Shown: one piece after another, positions 9,334-17,186 of the stretch
Layout: each line of letters starts with the position of its first letter
Position numbering within the stretch: position 1 is the first letter of the stretch
DNA from: Chloroflexota bacterium
GTDB taxonomy: Bacteria; Chloroflexota; Anaerolineae; Anaerolineales; Anaerolineaceae
Assembly: GCA_016887485.1 (NCBI GenBank)
Contig: CP069394.1
Location: forward strand, 2,108,001-2,172,000
DNA: 64,000 bases
Direction of reading: 5' to 3'
The notes under the pieces: generated by a model
Seen by the model: the letters and a program-made list of their open reading frames with translations, nothing else
Told to the model about the DNA's origin: nothing
Database searches by the model: none
Translations under genes and position numbers: made by a program

Positions 9334-10410
9334 ATGTTCAAAATCATCCAATCCTTCTCAATCATCGCCATCATCCTCGCCACCGTGGTGGTTCCGCCAA
9401 ATCTGGACTGCGACTGCGGGTATGACCTGCTGGTTGCTGACCTGCTGGATCAGGCCAGTCAAACCCGCTGGGGCCAATGGATTGCAGAACTTTCCGGTGC
9501 GGAATCCATCCAGACTGAATCTGGCGAGGCTGTGATCACCTCTCGCAGCAGCCACATCCTTTTCGAGCCAGGTTATAAGCCCAGTGCTTTCGACTACCTC
9601 ATCAACGAACTTGAAAAAATGGGCTTTATTGAAAACACGGATTTTGTGATCCACACTTATGATTTTCCTTACAGCGAGAAACATCAGGAACGGAATTGGA
9701 AAAACCTGATCCTGACCTTCCCCGGTGAAGACCCCGAACTAATGAACGAGCGGGTGTTAATGGTCGCCCACCTGGACAGCATGTCCGAGCAGGAGACAAA
9801 GCTGGCCCCCGGTGCGGACGATAACGCCACCGGCGTGGCCGGGCTGTTGGAAGCAGCTTATTTGCTGCGCAACGCCCACTTTGCCCGCACGATCGACCTG
9901 GTCTGGTTCAGCGGGGAAGAGCAATCCCGACGAGGGAGCGAATATTTTGTGGACGACTATGCGGACTGGCTGCCGGATATCCAGGCCGTGATCAACCTCG
10001 ACATGTTCGGCTTCGATTGGGACAACGACCGCTGTTTTGAAGTCCATGCCGGCGTGTTACCTGGCTCACAGGATATTGGGGAATGCCTGGCGGATTCGAT
10101 TCAGGCTTATGACCTTGACCTAAGGTTCGATCTGATTGATGACTCCGGCGCCTACAAATATTCTGACCACAACGCCTTTTGGATGAATGGTATCCCGGCT
10201 GTGATGGTAATCGAAAATTACTCCTACCAGCCGGATGGCGTCTGCGGCCTGACCGACCGCAACTACCAATATCACCGCACGACGGATATACTGACCTATA
10301 TCAATCAGGACACCGGCTTTTCAATCTTTCAAGCCAGCCTGGCTGCCCTGGCCCAGATCGCAGGTCCAATGGAAGCAGTACCGGACCTGCTTGCACCTAC
10401 CACTGAATGA
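9334..10410 (+). CDS. M28 family metallopeptidase, second paralogue
   Basis: This 358-residue protein has a short hydrophobic N-terminus (FSIIAIILATVVV) that probably serves as a signal peptide. The zinc and catalytic motifs match its upstream neighbour: AHLDSMS, GADDNATGVAGLLEAA, SGEEQS, NLDMFGFDWDNDRCFEVHAG and YSDHNAFW. It lacks the long anchor and linker of the first copy. The conserved DNDRCFE segment in both suggests a duplication private to this lineage. Substrates are likely extracellular peptides. An intrinsic terminator follows. Confidence 0.9.
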   Translation: MFKIIQSFSIIAIILATVVVPPNLDCDCGYDLLVADLLDQASQTRWGQWIAELSGAESIQTESGEAVITSRSSHILFEPGYKPSAFDYLINELEKMGFIENTDFVIHTYDFPYSEKHQERNWKNLILTFPGEDPELMNERVLMVAHLDSMSEQETKLAPGADDNATGVAGLLEAAYLLRNAHFARTIDLVWFSGEEQSRRGSEYFVDDYADWLPDIQAVINLDMFGFDWDNDRCFEVHAGVLPGSQDIGECLADSIQAYDLDLRFDLIDDSGAYKYSDHNAFWMNGIPAVMVIENYSYQPDGVCGLTDRNYQYHRTTDILTYINQDTGFSIFQASLAALAQIAGPMEAVPDLLAPTTE

Positions 10411-10440
10411 ATTAGCCTCCAATAGAAAGATATGCAAAAT

Positions 10441-10470
10441 AAAAATCCCAGGTGATATCAGGGATTTTTT
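10441..10470 (+). terminator. Intrinsic terminator after the M28 genes
   Basis: AAAAATCCC (10441-10449) pairs with GGGATTTTT (10461-10469) and ends in a T-run. The A-rich left arm lets it also serve the converging minus-strand ccmE gene. Confidence 0.85.
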
Positions 10471-10502
10471 AGTTTACATATTGAATAATGGTCAATTGGG
10501 AA

Positions 10503-11024
10503 TTATGGCTCAGCCGTTACGACCTGCTCCGGCAGAGCTTCTTCATACTTAGAGGGGCATTTGAGCAAGATCTCTTCCGCTTGGAACGAACCATCCGCCT
10601 GGAGCGAGCCTGTGAGGATCGCCTGGGCTTCATCCTTAAGCATATCTGGTTTTGCCCCACTGTAGACCACCATTAACCGGGGTGCATCCGGATCAGTTGC
10701 AGCTTCGTGCAAAACAGCTTCCAACCCACCCAGGGCAGCGATCTCATCATCATCCGTGGGAATATCCGCTATGGTGAAATACAACAAGTGAGCGTCAGTA
10801 TCGTAGTGAATGCTGTCACCGATCACCGCACCGGAAACCCTTAAGTTTTCCCCTGAATAATCCTGCTCAGCACTCTTCAGCTCGCTAACCGTCAGGAAAA
10901 ACTGCGCCGTCGCCCGGGTGGCACTGATCACCATGATGACCACCACGGCGACCAGCAGAACGCCGCCAACGATGAATTTAATATGGTTGTTCTTATTTGT
11001 GGGTTGTGGCACGGGTTGTGTCAT
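10503..11024 (-). CDS. ccmE: Cytochrome c maturation heme chaperone CcmE, CXXXY type
   Basis: This 173-residue protein has one N-terminal membrane helix (residues 17-37) and then an OB-fold domain with the CcmE signatures LRVSGAVIGDSI, MVVYSGAKPDML, ILTGSLQADGSFQAEEIL. CcmE carries heme covalently on its way to apocytochrome c outside the membrane. The classical heme-binding HXXXY is replaced by CPSKY (C156-Y160), the CXXXY variant known from archaea, some Gram-positives and sulfate reducers. There is an acidic insertion around residues 90-113. No other ccm gene lies nearby, so the partner genes must be elsewhere. Confidence 0.85.
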   Translation of the reverse strand: MTQPVPQPTNKNNHIKFIVGGVLLVAVVVIMVISATRATAQFFLTVSELKSAEQDYSGENLRVSGAVIGDSIHYDTDAHLLYFTIADIPTDDDEIAALGGLEAVLHEAATDPDAPRLMVVYSGAKPDMLKDEAQAILTGSLQADGSFQAEEILLKCPSKYEEALPEQVVTAEP

Positions 11025-11162
11025 TCAAATCCTTGATGAGTCTGAATTGATTTTATTTTACCTTCTCGAATGTTCAAAAGCGATAGAAAAATTAAATTTA
11101 ATCTTTGGGCACGCCGTCCTATGGTATAAGTATATCCACTAGATCATTGTTTGGGAGCGCAT

Positions 11163-11798
11163 ATGTATATTGCCATTGAAGGCGTCATTGGCGTGGGGAA
11201 AACCACCCTGGCCCGGATGTTACAAGCCAATTTTGAAGCGGAACTCCTGCTGGAGATTTTTGAGGAAAATCCCTTTCTCAGCGATTTCTATGGCGACCGG
11301 GCTCGCTATGCCTTCCAAACCCAGATTTTCTTCCTGCTGAGCCGCTATCACCAACAGCGCAAAGGCGTCCGGGAAGCCCTGACATCTAATCCCTGGCTGC
11401 TCTCCGATTACACCTTTGACAAGGACTCGCTTTTTGCGACAGTCAACCTGGACGGGGATGAACTGGAAATGTACTACCGGGTCCATGAAGCGCTCGCAGA
11501 AAAGATCAAACGACCTGACCTTGTCGTCTATCTCAGAGCGGATAACGACATCCTTATGCAGCGAATTGCGCAAAGAGACCGTCCCTATGAACGCCAAATG
11601 GACGTTAATTATATTGCGACCCTGAATCAAACCTACGATACCCATTTCGCCAATTATTCAAACGGCAACGTGCTCACAATCAACACCAACCAACTGGATT
11701 TTGTCCGAAACAAGGAAGATCTGGATTGGGTTGAACAACGTATCCGCCAGGCACTCAAGATGGCTCCATTCCAGGAAAATTTGCCGATCAATCTCTAG
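11163..11798 (+). CDS. Deoxynucleoside kinase (dGK/dAK family)
   Basis: This 211-residue protein starts MYIAIEGVIGVGKTTLARML, giving a Walker A loop at residues 7-14. Other family motifs are DYTFDKDSLFA and the lid region RDRPYERQMDVNYI. It salvages deoxynucleosides by 5'-phosphorylation; whether it prefers deoxyguanosine, deoxyadenosine or pyrimidines is not decidable here. The ATG at 11163 is chosen because GGGAG lies five bases upstream. A nucleotidyltransferase gene begins 16 bp after the stop, probably in the same transcript. Confidence 0.9.
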   Translation: MYIAIEGVIGVGKTTLARMLQANFEAELLLEIFEENPFLSDFYGDRARYAFQTQIFFLLSRYHQQRKGVREALTSNPWLLSDYTFDKDSLFATVNLDGDELEMYYRVHEALAEKIKRPDLVVYLRADNDILMQRIAQRDRPYERQMDVNYIATLNQTYDTHFANYSNGNVLTINTNQLDFVRNKEDLDWVEQRIRQALKMAPFQENLPINL

Positions 11799-11814
11799 TT
11801 CCGGGGGAGGATCT

Positions 11815-12810
11815 ATGCGTATCACAGATGATCTGCTTCATAAATTTGCCCTTGATGCTATTAAAACTCGCAGCCGGACTGAGCCCGACCTTCACGCGGC
11901 CTATCTGATAGGCTCTGTCCCGCTGGATGACGCTCTTTTAGGTGGCGCTGCCGATATTGACATTGTCCTGGTCCACCGCTACAAAATTGATGTTAAGCGC
12001 GAAGTGGAAGATATCACGCCAGAGGTCTCTCTGGATATCCACCATGTTCTCAAGGACGCCTATGAGCCACACCGAAAGCTACGCCAGGACCCCTGGCTGG
12101 GTTACCCGGTGACGCAGCCGAATATCCTGCTGCATGACACCAATCATTGGTTTGAATTTATCCAGGCCGGTGTCAGCGCGGATTTCCAGTCCGCGGAGAA
12201 CGTCCTGGCCCGATCCAATTTGTTATTGGAAGCCGCTCGCGAAAACTGGCTCAACCTGTTGAAATCCACCCCAGCCTCCCATGCCCTCTGGCTCCAACAA
12301 TATCTGGACATCCTGTACCTGGCAGCCAACGCCGTGGCAGGCTTGATCGGATCGCCACTCACCACCCGCCGCTTCCTGGTCAAGTTCCGTGAGCAAGCCC
12401 TCACCCTGGGCGCTCCCGCCATTTTGGCAGATTTTATCGGCCTGTTGGGTAACCTGGATGCAACTCAGGACCAGTTATTTGATTGGACAAAAGCCTTCGA
12501 GGCGGAACTCTCCGAGGCCGCAGATCAACCCATCCCTCTGGACCTGGCGCCTTGCCGCCATTCCTATTATCTGAATGCCATCCGTGCGCTGACTCAGGGC
12601 GACGCCCCGGAGGAAGCTGTTTGGCCGCTCCTGAAGGTCTGGACGGATCTGAACTGTTTGGTTACTGCTAAACCCTCAGCCTCCTGGACTGAGTTGCTGA
12701 ACGCCCTGCAATTAAATATGGAGCACCTCGACCCAAAGGCTGAAGCGCTTGATGCATTCCTGGATAATGTGGAATTGGTTCTGGAGACCTGGGCCAACGC
12801 CTACGTCTGA
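11815..12810 (+). CDS. Nucleotidyltransferase-domain protein of unknown substrate
   Basis: This 331-residue protein starts at an ATG preceded by GGGGGAGG. Near the N-terminus it has a minimal nucleotidyltransferase signature, IGSVPLDDALLGGAADIDIVLV (helix-loop with the DXD pair), and a third acidic position in SLDIHH. The remaining 250 residues look all-helical and are not recognised. It is co-directional with the deoxynucleoside kinase and borders the origin-like region, but no specific role can be assigned. Confidence 0.65.
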   Translation: MRITDDLLHKFALDAIKTRSRTEPDLHAAYLIGSVPLDDALLGGAADIDIVLVHRYKIDVKREVEDITPEVSLDIHHVLKDAYEPHRKLRQDPWLGYPVTQPNILLHDTNHWFEFIQAGVSADFQSAENVLARSNLLLEAARENWLNLLKSTPASHALWLQQYLDILYLAANAVAGLIGSPLTTRRFLVKFREQALTLGAPAILADFIGLLGNLDATQDQLFDWTKAFEAELSEAADQPIPLDLAPCRHSYYLNAIRALTQGDAPEEAVWPLLKVWTDLNCLVTAKPSASWTELLNALQLNMEHLDPKAEALDAFLDNVELVLETWANAYV

Positions 12811-12859
12811 GCGTAGGCATCGTTTTCACCGATCCCTGTTTCCCAAACCAACCCCATTA

Positions 12860-13290
12860 ATATTCATTTAGATGTATCGCGTCCATGTTTACCTGTGGAT
12901 AAATGCCGGAAAACTGTGGATAACTTATACGAAATGTGGATAACTCGCTCAAATATTCCAAGAATCCGCGAATAAGACTCTGGATAGAATCGGGATAAAA
13001 AAGCCACTTTTCGAAGCGAACCCACTTATTCTTCCTGCGGCTGATTTGATCCCCAAATTCTCCACAATGACACGGGGATAGAATCTCACCGATCAAAGCC
13101 CCATATCTTAGGGTGACTCCTGCCGTGCCCCACAGATAAATCGTGTTAATGACTGAGAATCATCGCACCACAGGACTTATCCACTTTTCCACAGCCCCTA
13201 TTACTACAACTAATTAATGATTCTTAATTAAACATATGTGAATATATATTGTTTTAAATTCTCAAAACTCAAAGTGTAACTTTTCCCCCT
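12860..13290. other. Putative chromosomal replication origin (oriC)
   Basis: A gene-free segment of 525 bp lies between the nucleotidyltransferase and osmC-like genes. It has three perfect DnaA boxes in one orientation (TGTGGATAA at 12894-12902, 12915-12923, 12935-12943), spaced 21 and 20 bp apart. Degenerate boxes lie at 12979-12987, 12990-12998 and 13058-13066. A close pair in the other orientation, TTATCCACT (13177-13185) and TTTTCCACA (13185-13193), is followed by a short GC block (GCCCC), then triplets CTA-TTA-CTA-CAA-CTA (13198-13212), then an AT-rich stretch to about 13265. This order matches the DnaA-box, GC cluster, DnaA-trio, unwinding-element layout known from Bacillus. dnaA itself is not in the window. 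Confidence 0.8.
13198..13265. other. DnaA-trio-like triplets and AT-rich unwinding element
   Basis: Top-strand triplets CTA TTA CTA CAA CTA correspond to 3'-GAT-AAT-GAT-GTT-GAT-5' on the other strand, four of five matching the 3'-(G/A)AT-5' trio. They directly follow the DnaA-box pair, and a run of about 50 bases that is almost only A and T follows. Confidence 0.65.
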
Positions 13291-13335
13291 GAACTGCATC
13301 CAAAAAGAAAATAACAGAAATGAGGATTTGATAGT

Positions 13336-13734
13336 ATGGACATGGTAATTGATTTTCCTGGTGGCGCTCGGGTGGATGCCCATTATGGCCCTTATAACAT
13401 TATGACTGACCAACCCCCAGCGGGTGGCGGCAAGGGTGAAGCTCCCACACCTTTTGCCTTATTCCTGGCTTCCATGGGAACCTGTGCCGGGATTTATGTT
13501 TTAGGTTTTTGCCAACAGCGTGGGCTGCCAACTGAAGGCATCCGAATCGTTCAGTCAATGTACCGTTCTCCGGCCACAGGTCTGATCAGCAAAGTTGATA
13601 TGGAAATTCAGGTTCCAGCCAGCTTCCCGGAGAAATATCGCGAGTCACTGATCCGCTCCGCTCAGCTCTGTGCTGTCAAGAAACACCTCGAGAATCCACC
13701 ACAATTTGAAATTACAACAGCTGTGACTGATTAA
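13336..13734 (+). CDS. OsmC family protein
   Basis: This 132-residue protein has the OsmC-like layout: an N-terminal beta region, the PTPFALFLASMGTCAGIYVLGFCQQRG helix with two cysteines (at about residues 49 and 58), and a C-terminal CAVKKHLENPP segment. OsmC/Ohr relatives reduce organic peroxides with a cysteine pair, though many subfamilies have other roles. The ATG is preceded by GAGG at a 10-base distance. The gene is transcribed away from the putative oriC and followed by a hairpin terminator. Confidence 0.85.
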   Translation: MDMVIDFPGGARVDAHYGPYNIMTDQPPAGGGKGEAPTPFALFLASMGTCAGIYVLGFCQQRGLPTEGIRIVQSMYRSPATGLISKVDMEIQVPASFPEKYRESLIRSAQLCAVKKHLENPPQFEITTAVTD

Positions 13735-13763
13735 TTCTTCTCTCCCTAAAATAAGTTGTTACC

Positions 13764-13806
13764 GACCCCGCTTAGCTCTCATAAGCGGGGTCACCGGTTA
13801 ATTTTA
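13764..13806 (+). terminator. Hairpin terminator after the OsmC gene
   Basis: GACCCCGCTTA (13764-13774) pairs with TAAGCGGGGTC (13782-13792). The T-rich tail (TTAATTTTAT) begins a few bases later. Confidence 0.7.
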
Positions 13807-13827
13807 TAACACGCTATAATCAGAGGG

Positions 13828-14367
13828 ATGAAGCAAAAACACTGTTCGCCAATTATTGTCCGCAGAGAAAAGACGGCTGATATTCCTGCTATCAGGGAGG
13901 TCAATCTCAGCGCTTTTAAAGGGCCGGGAGAAGCTCAGGTTGTGGACCTGCTTCGAGAAAGCGGGGAGACTTTTGTCTCCATCGTGGCGGAGATCGACGG
14001 CCAGGTGGTGGGTCACATCCTCTTCACGCCGGTCAGGCTGGTTGCGGATACAGGCGAGACTATCAATGGGATGGGATTAGCTCCTCTGGCCGTCCATCCG
14101 GAATATCAAAACCAGGGGATTGGCAGTATCTTGTGTGAGGCTGGGGTGGAGGAAATGAAAGACAGAGGCGCTCCCTTTGTGGTTGTTCTGGGCCATCCAG
14201 CTTATTATCCTCGGTTCGGGTTTGAGCGGGCGAGCAAGTATGCACTGCGCTGCGCTTATGAGGATGTGCCGGCTGAAGCGTTTATGATCAAGATCTTTCA
14301 TCCGCAGGTATTGGAAGGATTATCAGGGGTGATTTATTACCGGCAGGAATTTGATGAAGTCACTTAA
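13828..14367 (+). CDS. GNAT family N-acetyltransferase (YhbS-like)
   Basis: This 179-residue protein has the GNAT acetyl-CoA motif LAVHPEYQNQGIGSILCEAG (residues 91-110) and the downstream GHPAYYPRFGFERAS typical of the YhbS subgroup. The acceptor substrate is not known. It is the first of a run of plus-strand genes with a nitroreductase next, 41 bp downstream. Confidence 0.88.
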   Translation: MKQKHCSPIIVRREKTADIPAIREVNLSAFKGPGEAQVVDLLRESGETFVSIVAEIDGQVVGHILFTPVRLVADTGETINGMGLAPLAVHPEYQNQGIGSILCEAGVEEMKDRGAPFVVVLGHPAYYPRFGFERASKYALRCAYEDVPAEAFMIKIFHPQVLEGLSGVIYYRQEFDEVT

Positions 14368-14408
14368 AATGCACTTCTGTGTTTAATTTACCGAAAGGGT
14401 GATCGAGA

Positions 14409-14987
14409 ATGGAAACATTTGATGCCATCAATACGCGTAAGAGCATCCGAAAATATCAGGATAAGGATATCCCGCAGGAAATTTTAGATAAGATCCTGAC
14501 GGCTGCCATCCTGTCGCCTTCCGGGAAGAACAAACAGCCCTGGAAATTCTATGTGGTGCGGGGAGAGAAACGGGCAGAGATGGTGCAGGAGATGCAAAAG
14601 GGAATGGATCGACTCGGGACGCAAGGAATCAACACCGGCAGCGCTCGTTACACCATCCGGGTGATGGCGCAGGCCCCCGTGACTATCCTGGTTTTCAATC
14701 CCTTCAGCCGCCACCCGCTTTTGCCCAGAAATACTCAGGAAATTTATGGCGACATGGTGGATATGCAGTCCATTGGCGCTTCAATCCAGAATATGCTGCT
14801 GGAAGCCACTGATTTGGGCATTGGATCGCTCTGGATTTGCGACGTATACTTCGGTTATGAAGAACTTTCTGAGTGGGTAGGTGAGAAAGGTGAGTTGATT
14901 GCTGCGGTTTCCCTGGGGTATGCCGATCATACACCTCGGATGAGGCTGCGTAAGCCGGTGGACGAAGTGACGGTTTATGTGGAATAG
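14409..14987 (+). CDS. Nitroreductase family flavoprotein
   Basis: This 192-residue protein carries the FMN-binding N-terminus INTRKSIRKYQDKDIPQEIL, the SPSGKNKQPWKFYVV segment and a C-terminal GIGSLWICDVY. The family reduces nitro groups, quinones or flavins with NAD(P)H and occurs widely in anaerobes. The ATG follows GGTGATCGAGA. No substrate can be inferred from the neighbours. Confidence 0.88.
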   Translation: METFDAINTRKSIRKYQDKDIPQEILDKILTAAILSPSGKNKQPWKFYVVRGEKRAEMVQEMQKGMDRLGTQGINTGSARYTIRVMAQAPVTILVFNPFSRHPLLPRNTQEIYGDMVDMQSIGASIQNMLLEATDLGIGSLWICDVYFGYEELSEWVGEKGELIAAVSLGYADHTPRMRLRKPVDEVTVYVE

Positions 14988-15074
14988 GCCTGATTAGTTT
15001 GGAGAGTGGAGTGCAGGTATACCTGCATTCTTTTAATTTAATCAGGATGTGCTTTAGAAGAATTAAGTTCAATC

Positions 15075-15109
15075 TTGACAAAATATACCGATCGGTATAG
15101 ACTCCTGGT
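15075..15109 (+). promoter_or_regulatory. TetR-gene promoter with overlapping palindromic operator
   Basis: A consensus -35 TTGACA (15075-15080) and a -10-like TAGACT (15098-15103) are 17 bp apart. The perfect palindrome TATACCGATCGGTATA (15084-15099) fills the spacer, an ideal position for autorepression. The gene's ATG is at 15110 with no ribosome binding site, so the transcript may be leaderless. Confidence 0.75.
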
Positions 15110-15676
15110 ATGGACAATAAACAGGTATTGCTGGATCGGGCATTGGAACTTTTTAGCCAGCGCGGCTATGACGCAGTTGGTGTGCGTGAGGTAGTCGAAG
15201 CTGCTGGCGTGACAAAGCCCACCCTCTATCATTATTTCGAATGCAAGCGCGGGCTGCTGGATTCCTTGTTGCAGCGGGAAGGCACCCCGATGCTGGAGCA
15301 GATCCAACGTGCCGCTGATTATCAGCGAGATCTGGTCCTGACCCTGGAAACCATTGCCAGGGCGTATTTCCAATTTGCGCAGGACAATAGAGTCTTTTAT
15401 CGGCTGCAGATGGCAATGGTTTATGCGCCGCCGGAAAGTGAAGCTAATCAGGCCATCCGAGCTTTCTCAAAAAGACAATATGAGATCCTCGAAGGAGTCT
15501 TTATCAAGGCGGCTGAGGACCATGGCAATTTACGCGGTCGTCATAAACGCTACGCGGCAGCTTTGTTAGGGCAGATCAATGTAATGATTGAGCTTTTCCT
15601 CAATGACAGCCTTGAGCTGACCAATGAAGTGACCTATCTCACCATCCACCAATTCATGTACGGAATATTCAGCTAA
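15110..15676 (+). CDS. TetR/AcrR family transcriptional regulator
   Basis: This 188-residue protein has a standard N-terminal TetR helix-turn-helix (ALELFSQRGYDAVGVREV, then AAGVTKPTLYHYF, residues 8-45) and a helical ligand-binding part. A 16 bp palindrome overlaps its own promoter, and a related site lies between it and the GH13 gene downstream, so it probably represses itself and controls that glycosidase. No Shine-Dalgarno precedes the ATG and the predicted transcription start is at or next to it. Confidence 0.9.
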   Translation: MDNKQVLLDRALELFSQRGYDAVGVREVVEAAGVTKPTLYHYFECKRGLLDSLLQREGTPMLEQIQRAADYQRDLVLTLETIARAYFQFAQDNRVFYRLQMAMVYAPPESEANQAIRAFSKRQYEILEGVFIKAAEDHGNLRGRHKRYAAALLGQINVMIELFLNDSLELTNEVTYLTIHQFMYGIFS

Positions 15677-15726
15677 ATTATTGAAACTTAAAATGGTAAT
15701 ACATAAAAATCATCTGTATCGATTAC

Positions 15727-15742
15727 TATACCTACCGGTAGT
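15727..15742 (+). promoter_or_regulatory. Second TetR operator, upstream of the GH13 gene
   Basis: TATACCTACCGGTAGT keeps the TATACC-N4-GGTA core of the palindrome in front of the tetR gene. It lies 25 bp before the GH13 start codon. Confidence 0.6.
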
Positions 15743-15766
15743 TCATGCGAACAAAAGGAGATTAAT

Positions 15767-17128
15767 TTGACCCAAAACACATTCTGGTGGCAAAACGCTA
15801 CCTTCTATCATATTTACCCCCTCGGTCTTTGCGGCGCACCCCTGCGGAATGACTTTCAAACGACGAATCGGATTGAGGCGCTCTATCCCTGGCTGGATCA
15901 TATGCAGAAGTTAGGTATGGATTCTCTTTACCTGGGGCCAGTTTTCCAGTCCTCCAGTCATGGTTATGACACGATCGACTATTACCTGATTGACAGCCGA
16001 TTGGGTGATAACGATTCATTTGCTCGGTTTGCCGAAGAAATGCACCGGCGGGGGCTGCGGTTGGTGCTGGATGCTGTTTTCAACCACGTTGGCCGTGATT
16101 TTTGGGCCTTTAAGGACCTTCAGGCTCACGGTGAGGCGTCCGCCTATAAAGACTGGTTCCATATTCACCGGTTTGGCGGGCAGAGTCCCTTTGGTGATCC
16201 CTTTGAATATGAAGGTTGGCAGGGACATTATGGCCTGGTTAAGCTCAATCTGTCTCATCCGCATGTTCGTGCGCACATTTTTGACGCTGTTGGGATGTGG
16301 ATGGACAGATTTGGTATTGATGGGCTGCGCCTGGACGCGGCGGACTGTATCGATTTTGACTTTTTACGTGCCCTGCATCAATTCTCCAAGTCACGCCGGT
16401 CCGATTTCTGGCTGATGGGCGAGGTGATCCACGGGGATTATCGCCAGTGGGTCAATCCTGATAGCCTGGATTCGATCACAAACTATGAATGTTATAAGGG
16501 GCTTTGGTCCAGCCTGGTGGATAAGAATTACTTTGAAATTGCTTATGGCCTGAACCGGCAATCCGGCCTGCAGGGGATTTATAAAGATTTACTCTTCTAT
16601 AATTTCGTGGATAACCATGATGTGGACCGGGTTGCCAGTAAATTCAGTAACAAGGCGCTCTTATATCCTCTCTATATCCTGCTTTTCACCATGCCTGGCA
16701 TTCCATCGATCTATTATGGCAGCGAATTTGGCTTGGATGCGAAAAAGGAACCGAATAGTGATGTCAACCTGCGTCCGGCCCTTGACCTCATGGCGCTGGA
16801 AAACAATGTGCTTCAAAAGGACCTCTCAGGTGTTATCCAGCGATTATCCGCCTTGCGCAGGCAGTCCCCGGCAATTTTGCTGGGGAAGTATCAGGAAATG
16901 CTGGTCAATGCAAACCAACTGGCTTTTTCACGTCAGTATGATGGGGATAACGTCGTTATCGTACTAAATAGCGCTTCTCAGGCGGCAGAAGTTCACCTGG
17001 AGCGGTTGCCCTGGCAGGGCGGAAAAGTGCATGACCTGCTCAATCCGGGCGAGACTTTCCAGATCGAGCAGGATCAGCTCAATTTATCCGTCCCACCCAC
17101 CTGGGGCCGGATATTGCACCAAGGATAG
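15767..17128 (+). CDS. GH13 alpha-amylase family glycosidase, cytoplasmic
   Basis: This 453-residue protein has the GH13 conserved regions: DAVFNHVG (102-109), GLRLDAAD with nucleophile D190, GEV with acid/base E219, and FVDNHD with D285. It has no signal peptide, so it acts inside the cell on imported maltodextrins or similar glucosides. It is shorter than most neopullulanases and lacks an N-terminal starch-binding domain. The start is TTG with AAAGGAG six bases upstream; no ATG fits as well. Control by the adjacent TetR protein is likely because a matching operator lies just upstream. Confidence 0.9.
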   Translation: MTQNTFWWQNATFYHIYPLGLCGAPLRNDFQTTNRIEALYPWLDHMQKLGMDSLYLGPVFQSSSHGYDTIDYYLIDSRLGDNDSFARFAEEMHRRGLRLVLDAVFNHVGRDFWAFKDLQAHGEASAYKDWFHIHRFGGQSPFGDPFEYEGWQGHYGLVKLNLSHPHVRAHIFDAVGMWMDRFGIDGLRLDAADCIDFDFLRALHQFSKSRRSDFWLMGEVIHGDYRQWVNPDSLDSITNYECYKGLWSSLVDKNYFEIAYGLNRQSGLQGIYKDLLFYNFVDNHDVDRVASKFSNKALLYPLYILLFTMPGIPSIYYGSEFGLDAKKEPNSDVNLRPALDLMALENNVLQKDLSGVIQRLSALRRQSPAILLGKYQEMLVNANQLAFSRQYDGDNVVIVLNSASQAAEVHLERLPWQGGKVHDLLNPGETFQIEQDQLNLSVPPTWGRILHQG

Positions 17129-17143
17129 GTGCTTAAATAACAG

Positions 17144-17170
17144 GCTCTCCCGAGAGGGAGAGCTTTTTTT
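17144..17170 (+). terminator. Intrinsic terminator after the GH13 gene
   Basis: GCTCTCCC (17144-17151) and GGGAGAGC (17156-17163) form a tight hairpin followed by seven T. Confidence 0.9.
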
Positions 17171-17186
17171 ATTGGTAACTACAAAA

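Noticed and set aside
12857-13096. 79-codon ORF on the minus strand inside the oriC-like region
   Set aside because: It has no ribosome binding site or family motif and its frame runs through perfect DnaA boxes.
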